DNA from: Casuarius casuarius | Taxonomy: Eukaryota; Chordata; Aves; Casuariiformes; Casuariidae | Length of the DNA: 64,000 nt | Reading direction: 5' to 3' | NCBI GenBank assembly: GCA_003342895.1 | Contig: PTFA01000338.1 | Span: forward strand, 62,001-126,000 | Shown here: piece by piece, positions 49,500-61,060 of the stretch | How the letters are laid out: every line of letters begins with the position of its first letter | Position numbering within the stretch: the stretch's first letter is position 1 | Translations under genes and position numbers: made by a program | The notes under the pieces: generated by a model | What the model saw: only the letters and a program-made list of their open reading frames with translations | Told to the model about the DNA's origin: nothing | The model's database searches: none

Positions 49500-49735
49500 T
49501 CTGTTGTTGTTTTGCCCAAGCCACTTCCGGAAGAAGTTAGACCACTAATTAAATTCCTCCATCTCCTAGCCTGGGTGATGGAAGCAACCTCTGGCTTATT
49601 GGTAGTTGAATTCAATGCTGTAATTGCTTGTGTCACAGCCATGCTGACTCTGCCTTTAAAAGCCAAGATGCCTTTCAGTTTGTGTTTCTGCTGTAAAGCA
49701 GCTGCTCGGCATCCTCCATGGGCATGGTGGTGGAT
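49500..49735. promoter_or_regulatory. Candidate regulatory block with palindromic ETS site
   Basis: CTTCCGGAAG at 49524-49533 is a perfect 10-base palindrome, and ACTTCCGG gives the ETS consensus CCGGAAGT on the minus strand. TAATTA follows at 49546-49551, then 'tgaattcaatgctgtaattg'. Both strands happen to be open across it (plus 49512-49808, minus 49478-49804), which suggests constraint or chance lack of stops rather than two genes. No known protein is encoded. Confidence 0.33.
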
Positions 49736-52429
49736 GTTGGGGCTGCAAGAGGAACCCTTGAGCCCAGGACCTTCAGCTGGGTTAAACCAGCACTGCTCTA
49801 CCAAGTGATGTTGTGCAATATCCTCCTAGCAGCCACCTGGCCTGAAAAATGCTGCCCTTGTGGGGAAGTGAGACCTGAAAGGGCTCCCAAAATACATGGA
49901 AGATGCTATGCACAGTCATGAAGAGGGAGGCAAGAGCCTGACAAAAGCCTGTAAAACACTGCTGTCTCGGGTTAGACTTTACCATGGTGGGATGGGTCTG
50001 GGCAGGGAAGAGGAAGGGCTGGATTTGAAACCATACTGCACAAAGCCCTCAAAAGCACGCTGCAGACCAAACCCAAACCTGGCTGCTGGCACCAGGACCA
50101 AGAGAGCGCTCTAGTTTCGGTGTCTACAGGAACCCTGGCTCTGTGCACCCATCGCTCCAGAGAGGATGTGATATCATCAGTCCCCTTCTGTTCCACAGCT
50201 CACACAGAGACAGCAGTAGCAGTGCGACTGCCCGAAAGGGACTATGACACACTGGAGCTTGCAAATGTATGTTCTGGGGAGGTATCTTTTCTCCACAACC
50301 TGACTTCCAGATGGAGACATGCATCTGCACTTGTCCCCAGGGCAGACAGCAGCAATAGAGGCATCTTCTGCTGCTGCTCCCTGCCAATGTAGCACAGCAA
50401 GGCTTCGGAGTGACAGCCTCCAGGGACAAGAGAACAATTTACTCACCACGCATGGACAAGTACTCGCCTTCCTTGCTGAGAGCTGCCAGGCAAGCCACTG
50501 ATTAGTGTCACTTGTCCTGGTTATCTTGAAGCAGACATTGAGCCTGCTGGGATCTGTGCTGAGAACCCACCAGCTCATTGCGCACATGCTGCTCGCTGAC
50601 ACCTAGGTCAGCCACTAACGAGAGTGGGCCTAAGGGGTAGGAAGGGCTTGCATGTGAGAGTCCCTAACATTGCCCTCTCAGTCTCAGCGCCTCTTTCCCA
50701 GCAGGAGCCCTCTTTCCCTCTGCTGCTTTTGCACACAAGTGAGCATCTACTGCCAGCTGATCCCAGCACGGCCCAAGCAACAGGACAAGAGGAAGCTGAA
50801 ATCTGTTTCCCTTCACACAACCACTAGCAGGACTGCTCTCCAGCCCCCACGCTTTATTGCTAGTGACAGCGGAGACAGGAGGAACCCAGCTGGATTCCTC
50901 CAAGGCAGGCATGGAGCAGGGTGAGCTAGTGCAGGGCCAGCACTCTGGAAAAAAGCATCTTCATCTTGACAACTCAGCAAATTTGATCTGGAACTGGCAA
51001 GAGCGAATAAATATAAAGCTTTCAAATGTCATTTCAGGGGTTCAGTTACCAGAAGGACTAGAGAGAGACAGATAAGCATATAGGGTTGTGCAGAGAGCCG
51101 GATGCCCTGCTTTGGTCTATGCAAGGTATTTACTGTGTCTCCTGCAGTTGGCATGAGCTGTCAACAACTCAGGAAAGCTGGTTTTCTGCCACCAGCCCAG
51201 CTCTGGCACCTCAAGGAAATCCCAAAGCCACTCCAGGTCACAGTGCCCCCTCTTTAAAAATTGTGATGCTTCCCTGCACGCCCAGGCCATGACAAGGTTG
51301 AAGGCTGACCGTGGTAACATACCATGGCAAGCAGCCACAGGGACCTCTCCAGGGGACCTCCCCACCTTCGCCTCTCCCAGTGAGATGGAAAGCCCGTCAG
51401 TGCAAGACTGGCTCTCCCCTGTGCACTGACACCTCTACCTGGAAAAAACAGTATTGCTGGCCTGGCTGCAGGTAAAGACGTGCCAAAACTAGGAAGGACA
51501 GATATTTTATGCCCTTAAAATCAGGTACCTACCCTGGCTGTGGGAGAAGTTATTCTTTGCAGAGGAGCAAGCTAGGGTGAACCTGGAGTCACTGGTTCAA
51601 AGCAAAGAGGAGTGAGAGGCAACAGATGTGTCTATATACAGGAAAAAAACACACTGTGCAGAGCGGGGACATGGAGCATCTGTGAGCCCCCTCCCAGCCC
51701 TTGCCCTGTCTAAACAAGCCCCAAGGACTTGGTGTGTCTTGGCACCACACACTGAGCTGGAGCCGAGGAGGCTGGATGTGCAGATGGGAAATGGTCTTTT
51801 TGTCAACAGCAGCTTCTTGGACTTCTAAGAGATGGATGCCGGCGCTGGGAATCCCCAGGTGCATGCCTGGGGTGTCCTGCAATGTTCAGACTTCCCAGAG
51901 CCCAAACCATGTGTCCTCCAGGCAAAATAATTGAAACTGCAGCCAAAAGAGGAAAGTCCTCCCAAACGCTCTGGGAGTTGGGACATGCAGAAATGCCCCC
52001 ATCAAAAGGGCAAGGTGGTCTAAATCACAAGGAGAGGAGAAGAGGTTGCTGCCAGGTGTCACAGCACATCTGCAGCAAAGCCAAAAAAGTTACTGCCCAG
52101 GTAACATGATCACTCCTGCATTGATTTCAGCATTAGACAATGCTCGGTGCCCTGCCACAATACTTGGTCTCACGCATGAAATAAAAGCTAGACTGACCAA
52201 CGTACCCAATGGGCCTGTCAAACTAATAGCGTTAGGACTGGAAATACACCAGCAGCAAGGGCTGGCCCCTGCTCCAGAGCCCTCGCACAAATCACGCCTG
52301 CAGGAGACAGAAAAGCCTCTATTGTTCCCAGAACCAGGTCAATAAAAGCACAGACAACTCCATCCAGAGAGAGAGACTTTACGAATCCCAACAAAGAGCG
52401 GCTTCAGATCCTTCAGCTGCAAATAGGTA
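49736..52429. other. Non-coding interval
   Basis: About 2.7 kb without recognised exon, RNA or mobile element. CpG content starts to rise slightly (for example near 50110-50180). Several short overlapping open frames show no known domain. Confidence 0.43.
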
Positions 52430-52740
52430 GGCAGGCAGGCACAGCTAAGCAAGCACAGAAGCGCGTCTGTGCAACACGTGTGGAGAATCGGCCGCGCTGC
52501 ACGTGTTGGGGGCATGCTACAGGAGGAAACCGGCCCATGAAAAGATATATCAACCCCTGACATCGCAACTCGTCTCCCCCCCTCCAGAGTTCCCAAATAA
52601 AGCAGCCTCCGACCGATACGTGATGGCAGCCTGACGGGGAAAGAGAACGGGATGGGCACAGGTTTCAAAACCAAGCGAGCCGAGACCCCTCTGCGGGGCC
52701 TCATTTCCAGAGAGTGCCGAAAACCCACCCTTTTGGGAGC
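52430..52740. promoter_or_regulatory. CpG-retaining block with paired CACGTG E-boxes
   Basis: Two CACGTG boxes lie at 52475-52480 and 52500-52505, 25 bases apart, in gcaacacgtgtgg and ctgcacgtgttgg. Around them CpGs are frequent (gaagcgcgtctg, atcggccgcgctgc, ccgaccgatacgtg, gccgagac). CACGTG is bound by MYC/MAX, USF, TFE and CLOCK-type bHLH proteins. Both boxes carry T on one side, which weakens a specific factor call. Confidence 0.33.
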
Positions 52741-54290
52741 AAACACTCCAAAACGCCCTTCATTCAGGCACCTCCAAGAAAAAAAAACCATCTTCCCCAA
52801 ACCAACAGTTATTTGCGGGTACTTTTTCCCATAACACTATTATTTCCAGAGCTCGTTTCTAAGCGAGAGCCCCAGAGGACCGGACAGAGCTTTTTTGATC
52901 AAATCTCAGAGCAGCAGCTGCATTTTGTTCTCTCTCCCTCCTTTTAATGTATTTATTTTTTAAGCCCTCAATTCAGAGGCAAGGGAAGTGATGCACAAAG
53001 GAGGCTAAATCACTCATTGGCAAAGTCTGGAACAGGCTGCCTGCCCTTTGCATCCAAGAGCCGCGTCCTAACCACAGGAGAGGATGTGTCCTCATTATTA
53101 CCAGCATTATTTTTAGGCCATGGACAAAATGACTGTAGTGTAGAGATACCCCTAGTCCACGCAGATGTGTTTTGTGTCATGAATGAACAACCTCACCCAG
53201 GCAGTGGTGGTGGCAGAGCTCTCCTGCCCCTTTGCTCAGCTTGCAAGCCTCCCCCTGCCAGAAACAGGAACGTCGTGCCTCTCTCCAATGATCAAACGCA
53301 GCACGCAACGGTCCCCCTGCCTGCACGGGATTTGGGGATCAGCCTGGCTAATCTGGAGCTCTGCGGCTGGGAATTTGCAGGATGCAGCATTTTGCAATAA
53401 AAGACCTCGATGGTCACCCAGCAAGAGGCTATTCATGGAGCAAAGACGGAGAAGCCAAAAAAGCAGCTACCCTCTCTTCCTCCCCACCTGTACCGACAGC
53501 ATGGCCCCAGGATCTCCCCGAAATGCAAGGCCACCCCTGCTGCACTAGGAAGCCACAGTGCTGGCATGGAGGAGGGACAGCAGGGCTCTTGCCACAGCAG
53601 CGTCCTGCAAGTGGTTACACCCCATCCCCAACTCATTCTTATCTGTGCTGCAGAGATTGGGAAGGCCACCAGAGACCACGAGAAGGAAGAAAATACCAGG
53701 CTGCAACTTGGTGAACACAATGCAATCACTGACTTAACACCCACGTAATTAAAAGCAGGCACATCCCCTCGTGATAGCTAGGCTGGGGATTGCGCCTGGT
53801 TATGCGTTTGCTTTCGGGGGCCTGTGATCCTACCTGCAAACGCAAAGCTGGTCAGCAGCACCATTGCAGGGCAAGGATGCTCACAGCACCAATGAAACAA
53901 GGGGCTGAGCCTGCCTTGCCCCGAGGAGCACCTTTCCTTCCCAGCAAAATAAGCAGGAATAACAGCAGCTCCGTCCTCTACAGTGTCACCACGCATCTGA
54001 GCGGTCCACTGCTACTCCCCGAGCTGCGTGTCTCCCTCAAGTGGCCCTTGGATGCCAAATTCAAGCCCTCCTGGCCATTGAGAGGTCTCCGACAGTGGTT
54101 GGGACCTCAGCTCTGATGGGGCAGAGGATGCATTAGATGACTCATGCCAAGAATCACACCTCATCCTGGGTTTGCTTCAAACCCCCAGGCCGGCGGAGGT
54201 CCTGGCCTCCTGCCGCTTCCACCATCGGGGACAAAGTCTGCCCTCCCGCCTCTCCAGCTCACCTGGCGTTTCTTGTGGCACTTGCCCCTG
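52741..54290. other. Non-coding, moderately CpG-retaining interval
   Basis: CpG density is higher than in the first 50 kb but below island level, notably near 53030-53070, 53260-53420 and 53990-54260. A/T-rich patches lie at 52938-52965 and 53090-53120. Open frames across 53017-53760 on both strands have no recognised domain. The text near 53024-53045 ('gtctggaacaggctgcctgc') recalls a LINE 3' region but is isolated. Confidence 0.4.
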
Positions 54291-54900
54291 CTGGCTCCCC
54301 TCGCACAGGAGGGGCTGCAGACTATTTAAACACAGCCAGGTCCGTGCTAGTCAGATTTATGTGGCTCCCACGTTCCCTCTGTAACGCAACACTCAGAGGT
54401 CACGATTCCTCCACCAGCTGCTGCCAATTCTGCAGCCGCGACCGCATTACAGTATCATTTCATCACCAACCTCTCCAGCCTCCCTCCTCCTCCTCCTCCC
54501 TCCCCCAAGCAAGGAGCAACCGAAAGCAATATCCACAGGGAAAAAAGAAGGGAAATTTCCCACATAACGGGCACTAGTATTAATTCTGCCATCTGCTGCA
54601 ACTTCCTTTACTTCTGAGACTTTATGAACGTGATTCAAAGCTGGCAACAGCCCCGGAGGGTATCGCAAGTCACCTGAACGACCGCCGCGTGCTCCAGCTC
54701 CAACGCTAGAGCTGTCTCTGAAATGGAGAGCAGCAGCCCAGGCAGCGCCCAACACCACTCCCAAACAGCTCGGAGCTACAAGCAGCACCACCAGAGCACC
54801 ACTGCCACAAGGGGGATTCAAGCATCTTTAGGGTATTACGGCTAATTAGGATCCCAACTTCATATCATCTAATTAGAAAGCACCTTCAGACAAGACACCA
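54291..54900. promoter_or_regulatory. Candidate regulatory block, CpG-retaining
   Basis: Retained CpGs (54340-54450, 54640-54720) alternate with homeodomain-like text: 'tattaattctgccatctgct' near 54578-54597 and 'ggctaattagg' at about 54840-54850, then 'atcatctaattagaaag'. A (TCC)n-type polypyrimidine tract at 54479-54506 splits it. No exon recognised. The double TAATTAG at the end is notable. Confidence 0.33.
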
Positions 54901-55498
54901 TCTCTTCTTCAAACCATGTCAGCATCTTTGGACACTGTCCCAAGCTGACTTAGAAGTAGTCTCAGCAGTTCTTTCCGGACCTCCTTCCACTTCGCAAGGC
55001 ATCTCAAAATAAATAACCCCCCTGTCTGAAGCACTCTCCCTCCTCGGGCTCTGCAAGAGTCTTACCAAACATCTGGGGAAGTGACCTTGATTACGTGCAG
55101 ACACGCACCAAGCTGGACGCACGCCTCCGGCAGACAAACGGAGCAAACGAACCGACGCGTCTGCCTTCTCCCATCTCTCCTTTCTAGCCGCCGTAGTGCT
55201 ACTTTCAACAACAGTCAGCAAACACTTTTCTGGGAGAACTGGGGTATTTGCAGTGCGTCAGTGTCCTACTGAAAGTGTTGCCTGGGGGCTTGTGACAGAA
55301 ACAGCACTCCAGCAAAGGGGCTTGGTGTCTGGCAGCAGCAGGCTTTTAAAAAACTAGCCATTCAGAAGTTAATACGTCAGAACATTATCAAGCATCAACA
55401 TTTTAGACCAGAAGCTTGGCTTCCGTTGTCAAGAAGCAATGAATAATCTGATGGTATCCTGTTTCACACTAGTGTCAAAATTTAAGTAAAGATGCAAT
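54901..55498. other. Non-coding interval
   Basis: Moderate CpG content near 55095-55190, then A/T-rich. No exon or repeat recognised. Confidence 0.42.
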
Positions 55499-55511
55499 GG
55501 GGGGGGGGGGG
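55499..55511 (+). repeat. G13 homopolymer
   Basis: Thirteen consecutive G in an A/T-rich context, after gatgcaat and before aatgcatgc. Likely length-variable. Confidence 0.95.
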
Positions 55512-55539
55512 AATGCATGCAAACATGCTGAGCAAATAT

Positions 55540-55700
55540 TAATAATCAAAATTCAGAGAAAATAAATATTAAATTCTCCCAAGCCTGCTATGAGAACAAT
55601 GTCTCTTTATTTGCTTTTTGCAAGATTTGCTATAACAAGAGAGAGATTCCAGTATACAGCATTTTAATATGCATGTACGCATTCACAGCTGGAATAATAG
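55540..55700. promoter_or_regulatory. A/T-rich candidate element with SOX-like site
   Basis: AACAAT at 55595-55600 in tgagaacaatgtct fits a SOX core. Flanking text has repeated ATTAAT, AATAAATATTAAATT and TTTAATATGCATG words. It is low in repeats and lies about 2.5 kb before the first CpG-rich patch. Weak evidence. Confidence 0.22.
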
Positions 55701-55799
55701 ATTTTAAGGACAGAAGACGTTATTACAGCTGAATTTATGCAGACATGCATAAACACCTCTTAAAAAGATACATTCTTACGCACCCTGCCCACATTTACG

Positions 55800-55903
55800 C
55801 ATGGACATATATATTATACACAAACCCCCATATATATGCATGGAGAGAGAGAGAGAGAGAGATAGGTATCTCCATGCATACACACACACACACACACACA
55901 CAC
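55800..55903. repeat. Compound microsatellite (TA/CA, GA, CA)
   Basis: TA-rich units (about 55806-55838) lead into (GA)10 at 55843-55862 and (CA)n at 55881-55903. Interruptions such as gataggtatctccatgcata separate the parts. Expected to be polymorphic. Confidence 0.92.
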
Positions 55904-57334
55904 CATATTCCAGATAGATCAGACTCAAAAGTTTTTGCTGCTTTGAGAAAACATGACCTTGAGGAGACCATCACATACGAATTTAACATCCAGCAGAAAG
56001 TGAAACCTTAACATGCTTCGTCTTGAATGCTAACCCCAGATCTAATCTAATGCCTGCTCGGGACAATGCCTCTGGAGAGCAATTAAAGCCATGCTAGGTG
56101 TTCCCGGAGATCCCCAATTCCCCAGGGACTCCCTGGGGCTCTGGCTCCGTCCCTCTCCTCCCGGCTTTGGGCAGGTTTCCCACTGAATGCTCCCAGCCCC
56201 GCTGCCGGTGGCTCCCACGGCCGCGACACGAACGCACAGATCCTGCGGAGCAGCCGCCCGGCACGACGCATCCTCCCTTCGTGGCAGGAGCAGCTCGGAG
56301 GGAGGCGAAGGACAAGTTACCCAGATCAGCCTGTGGCCTGTGCATGGGTTTAACACTTGGATTCCTGAAAAACGTGCAGAGGGATCTTACAGGGGCTTGA
56401 GCGGTCAAGAGCGGCTTTGCATCCTCCTCCCTTCCCCATCCCCAGCAACAAGGATTATAGCAGATCTCGTGCCCCCTAGTGTCATCCTGGCGAATTGGAC
56501 CAGGACCAGCACCAGGACCAGGACCATCTGCAGAAACACTTCCATGCACTGCCCTGGCTGCATTCGGCTGGACCAAGCAGGGCCCTTACCTAGCCCGTGA
56601 GGTAAAGCCAGTGGTGGGAAAACACATTGTGTCCTGCTGGTCCTGCGAAGGCAACTAAATGTCATTTCCTATAGATACGCCTTTCGGATGAAGGGAAGTC
56701 CAGCCCGGCAGCAGCACGTGCTGGCTGCCGTCCCTCCAGAGCACCCCCATGCAGTGAAAGCCCTGCAGGTACCCACGTGCCCAGCACAGCACAGCCTTCG
56801 TCACACTCCTGAGCAGCTTCAGCAAAGTCTTCCCCACCAGCGGATCGCCCAAGTGGTGTCCCTGGAGAGGGGCCAAGAGGAGGAGGCAGGGAGCATCTGC
56901 AGTGGCCACTGTCCAGAATATAGCTCCTCCTAAAAATAGATGGTCCCTGGAAGGGCATGGCCTTTCCAGCTAACAGGAAAGCTCGGTGCTAGGAGCTTAT
57001 GGTTTGGGATGACAAAACTTCAAAGCGCATGAGTGCAAAACACCAATAACTCTGCGTGAAGTCCCCATTTCATGGCCTGTGTGGGGCCAGCACCCGTGGC
57101 ATTAAGCTCTGGCTGTTGCATGAAAAGCAATGCATGCAAACAGCCCAGGACCCAGCATCCCTGCGTGCCAGCCTGGTCTGGCCAAGCAACAATACCAACA
57201 TCTCCTGGGAGAAGGCACGTACTGGCTGCAAGGCTAATGGATGTCAGTGGGACCGAAGCACCCAGCTGACCCCTGCACACAGGGCACCTAGGCAAGAGGC
57301 ATATGCTGCACAAGCGTGCAGAAAGTGTGCATTC
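55904..57334. other. Non-coding interval with a hexamer repeat
   Basis: G+C- and CpG-richer at 56200-56290. A GGACCA-type tandem occupies 56497-56526 (about five units, one altered to GCACCA). No exon recognised. Minus-strand frames through the tandem read as Leu-Val repeats, a product of the repeat, not a protein. Confidence 0.42.
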
Positions 57335-57545
57335 AGGCTGTGCCACAAATCAAGACTCCCGGGCCTCAGTTTCCCCATCTACACAACAGGCATAATGCAG
57401 CTTGCCTTCTCCCTTATTTCACTCATCTCACCTATTTCAGCTATTAGCTCTTGGGAGAGAGGGGGAGGCACAACTTACTACCCCCACGTGCAGCACCCAG
57501 CACACTGGGGCCCATCCAGCATGTGCTAGCAGTGCACAAATAAAC
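57335..57545 (+). mobile_element. MIR-type CORE-SINE relic with sauropsid-style tail
   Basis: It reads 'gggcctcagtttccccatct' (57361-57380), 'acacaacaggcataatgcag', then 'ttagctcttgggagagaggg' and the tail 'cagcacccagcacactgggg' (57491-57510) to 'tgcacaaataaac'. This order matches the MIR body plus the '...gtacagcacctagcacaatggggccc' ending seen in turtles, crocodilians and birds. It is the best-preserved SINE relic in the window. Confidence 0.8.
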
Positions 57546-57774
57546 CTCAGCAACTCATCACCAAAATTTGGAGGAATTCTCCCCAGGGCACTGACCTGCG
57601 TACGCTGCTTTCTTCTGCAACACCGAGCAGGGACTATAGCTTAGAATAATGGGGAAGTAACTCAGTTCAGTGCTGACAAAGCATCACAAGCCCCAGCGGG
57701 GTGGGAGGGGAGGAGGTGTCCTTCCCTCACGCTGCCGTGCTTGGTATACATCATGTTTAGGGCCAGGCATACGT
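57546..57774. other. Short spacer
   Basis: No gene or repeat recognised. G-rich near 57698-57715. Confidence 0.4.
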
Positions 57775-58015
57775 CACCGGCACAAAATGGACAAATTGGA
57801 GGGATTTCAGGAAAACGAGCGACAAAAATGATCAGGCGGCAGAAGGGATTGATTTACAAGGGAAGATTAAGAGAGCTGTGATCAGTCTAGCTGGGCTGAA
57901 CACGTACCGACAGAAGGAGTTGGATGCTAATCCATAAGTGGGGTGAAAACGATAGGGGAAGGAATATTTTAGCATCTTGAGCAGCAGTCGGATGAAATTA
58001 AGGGGAACTCTGGGC
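57775..58015 (+). mobile_element. Ancient CR1/L3-clade LINE fragment, CpG-retaining
   Basis: 'aaatggacaaattggaggga', 'gcgacaaaaatgatcaggcg', 'gggattgatttacaaggga', 'agattaagagagctgtgatc' and 'agtctagctgggctgaacac' follow the order of an old LINE ORF2 3' region ('...acaaaaatgatcaggggctggagagattgatttacgaggaaagattaaaagaactaggt...'). It has lost its frame, so it encodes nothing. Several CpGs survive (gcgac, ggcggc, acgtaccgac, acgatagg, gtcgg), unusual for an element of this age. Confidence 0.58.
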
Positions 58016-58170
58016 TGAGTAGGTACACACGAAAAAAAACAAAACAAAAACTCCTCTCCTAGTTGTCCAAGATTTAATCTCTCTAGCAAAAAGCACCAAG
58101 TCCCCAAAACTCTGGCCACCTAGAGCTAGCACCCTTGGGAACAGCCCTGCCTAGGTGCCTAAGAAGCTGT
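58016..58170. other. Short spacer
   Basis: No gene or repeat recognised, apart from an A-rich stretch at 58031-58051. Confidence 0.4.
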
Positions 58171-58243
58171 ATACACACACACGTGCATGCACACACAGGC
58201 ATGTACACACACACACACACACACACCCACCCACACACACACC
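58171..58243. repeat. Interrupted (CA)n microsatellite
   Basis: CA units with interruptions acgtgcatgc, ggcatgt and ccacccac. The purest part is at 58206-58227. Likely polymorphic. Confidence 0.92.
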
Positions 58244-58254
58244 CCTTTCCCATC

Positions 58255-58800
58255 CCTGACTCGCGCTCAGGAAAGCAGCAGGGCCTCCGCGTTAACCCCC
58301 GAGCACGGAGGCTTCACGCTTGCAGGAAAGCGGCGGCGAGCGGAGGCTCGAGCTGCCGGCAGCGGCGGGAAGGTCCCCGCAGCAGGACGCGTTTGCTCCC
58401 CCAGGTTTCCACAGGGGAAAGGTGCTGAGCCGGCTCCCTGCTAAGTCGTAGGAGTGAGCTCAGCCGCCGGCGCTCGGATATTTACACACGAACAGCACAT
58501 TACTCAGCAGCTCCCATTCGTCAGGCGTAATGGCAGCGGCAGCAATAATAAACGGCAGAGCCGGGAGACGGGCTCCGCGGCCACGCGTCCAGCCCCAGCC
58601 TCACGGTGGAGGCGAGCGGGACACCTTCCTCCCGCTTGCCGGGGAGTTATCCGGAGCACCCCGAGCCTGGGCTCGCACCCACAAAACTCCTGCCGCTGGC
58701 TTTGGGGAGCTGGCCAGACCTCTAAAAGGCTGTGAGCCCTGGCTGAACCGTTATTTACATGTGAATGTGCATCGCAAGCTTTGCGGCGCCTTCCTTTGCC
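58255..58800. promoter_or_regulatory. CpG-rich patch, possible promoter or island shore
   Basis: CpGs are frequent at 58261-58480 and 58530-58680 (for example gcggcggcgagcgg, ctgccggcagcggcggg, gagccgggagacggg, ccgcggccacgcg). Plus-strand frames through it are open but Ala/Arg/Gly-rich without known domains. It may be an alternative promoter or first exon for a gene whose main island is 1.3-3 kb downstream. Confidence 0.45.
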
Positions 58801-60059
58801 AGTCCAGGAGGCGCTGAGGACCTTTAGTGGTGGTGGGGCTCAGCACCTTGGCAGAATCAAGCCCTCCCAGAGTAAGTTGGACCAAAAAATAACGCGCAAT
58901 CATCAGATTGTGCCTTGGCCTGTTCCGACAGCCAGCTCTGATGAGTTAGTTATCCTAAAGGGCTGTTGCAGAGCAGTCTCACAGGCACAGTGCTCCCATT
59001 TGCACGGCCCGGCCCGGGGAAGCCTGCCCTCCCCAGCTAGCTGCTCCCCAGCATCTGCGCGCAGGGCGGATCGCTGCCCGTTGGACACGAGCATCCCTTG
59101 CACACTTCCAGCTGTCACCACAAAGCTCCGGTCCCTCGTGGAGGAGCAGGGAGCAAGAAGGACTTGCTCGCACATTTTTGTACACTTCGGCAACAAGGCA
59201 GTGAGACCGGCCGCTTCTCGCGACACACACAGCAGGATCGCCGGTGTTGTGTGCGGGTCCCGTCGCCCGCAGAGGGAAACAACACGCGTGCACACAGAGT
59301 TGGCACGGTCAGAGTTAAATAAGCAAAATCCTAGCAGAAGGAAGCAAGTTCCTGAGCAAAAAGCAATCTGAGGGAAGGAGCTCCAGGACTATCCCAAAGA
59401 AAACACCTCCAAGAAAGCCCCCCACGCACAGACAAAGAGACAGAAACAGAAATCAAACAGCTTTGCCTGCATTCCCACTTTCTGCAACCTGTGCTACGGA
59501 TCCTGTACATGTATCTGTAAGCATGGGGTGGGGAAGAAAGGGAAAAATTGTGCATTGGCTTACTTTAAGAAGTGCCAATCTTTATGCCCAAAAAGTTTAA
59601 CGGATTAAGAAAGAACGGCTGGAGGAGCCAGGGGAAGCCGAAACATGCAGCCCAGGTTCTATCCCCAGCAAAGGCAGCGAGAATTAGCTCACACCCTGGT
59701 TACATTCCCAATCCGGTTTTCAGATTGCAGTGGGGGAAGTCACCAAGATCTGGAAATGTCAGGGAGTTTGTGCAGCAGAGGGAACGGTGTATATTATGCA
59801 ATTCTGGAAAGCAGCCCTCATGCACACGCTTGGGATGAACTGCCTAACCCTGGGCGAGCAGTTCCACAGAAGCACCAAGCAGATGACTTTCTTATAAAAC
59901 CTCTTCCCAGTAACAAACAAACCAAAAACAACAGAATTAAAAAAACAGCCCCAATCGGTCCTGGCACAGCAGAGAAAAGCGCAGGTTGAGCCTTCAGAGA
60001 AATCGAGAAAAAAAAAAAGTCTGCTCTCCCGCCCAGGAAATCTACAGTTTACAAAGAGC
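58801..60059. other. Island shore, moderate CpG
   Basis: CpG is moderate at 59000-59300, then lower. No exon recognised. Opposite-strand open frames (58781-59371 plus and 58903-59295 minus) overlap and match nothing known. A-rich tracts lie at 59930-59946 and 60008-60019. Confidence 0.42.
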
Positions 60060-60367
60060 CACCCTGCAAGCGCGGCTCCAGCCTCGCTAATGCAGTGCAG
60101 CGGGCAGAGGGCTCATCCCTCCCCAGCCTTCAACCTGACGCCGCCCGCGGGGCTGCGATGCCTTCCCGGCTCGCAGGGGGGGACCCGCCGCGGGCTGCCC
60201 CGGCCCTTCTCCCCGCGGTCCCCCGGGGGACGGGGCAGGGGCGAACCCCCCGGGGCCGCGCAAACTTTGCGCCCCATCCTTCCCCCGCGGGAACGCGCGG
60301 CCGGACACACGGACACACGCGAGCAGGAAACAAAGTTGCCCGAAGCGCTCGCTCGCAGGCCCGCCCG

Positions 60368-61026
60368 NNNNNNNNNNNNNNNNNNNNNNNNNNNNNNNNN
60401 NNNNNNNNNNNNNNNNNNNNNNNNNNNNNNNNNNNNNNNNNNNNNNNNNNNNNNNNNNNNNNNNNNNNNNNNNNNNNNNNNNNNNNNNNNNNNNNNNNNN
60501 NNNNNNNNNNNNNNNNNNNNNNNNNNNNNNNNNNNNNNNNNNNNNNNNNNNNNNNNNNNNNNNNNNNNNNNNNNNNNNNNNNNNNNNNNNNNNNNNNNNN
60601 NNNNNNNNNNNNNNNNNNNNNNNNNNNNNNNNNNNNNNNNNNNNNNNNNNNNNNNNNNNNNNNNNNNNNNNNNNNNNNNNNNNNNNNNNNNNNNNNNNNN
60701 NNNNNNNNNNNNNNNNNNNNNNNNNNNNNNNNNNNNNNNNNNNNNNNNNNNNNNNNNNNNNNNNNNNNNNNNNNNNNNNNNNNNNNNNNNNNNNNNNNNN
60801 NNNNNNNNNNNNNNNNNNNNNNNNNNNNNNNNNNNNNNNNNNNNNNNNNNNNNNNNNNNNNNNNNNNNNNNNNNNNNNNNNNNNNNNNNNNNNNNNNNNN
60901 NNNNNNNNNNNNNNNNNNNNNNNNNNNNNNNNNNNNNNNNNNNNNNNNNNNNNNNNNNNNNNNNNNNNNNNNNNNNNNNNNNNNNNNNNNNNNNNNNNNN
61001 NNNNNNNNNNNNNNNNNNNNNNNNNN
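60368..61026. other. Assembly gap (659 N)
   Basis: All bases are n. It interrupts the CpG island. The flanks are extremely G+C-rich (ccgcccg before, gcagcgcgccgccgccgccc after), the usual cause of coverage loss. Reading frames crossing the gap are artefacts. The true length may differ. Confidence 0.99.
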
Positions 61027-61060
61027 GCAGCGCGCCGCCGCCGCCCGCCTCGGGCGCGCC

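Noticed and set aside
56497..56526. Leu-Val repeat protein segment
   Set aside because: It is the minus-strand reading of a GGACCA microsatellite.
58171..58243. CA-rich tract as a CRISPR-like repeat
   Set aside because: Simple dinucleotide repeat. No spacers or unit structure, and the DNA is vertebrate.
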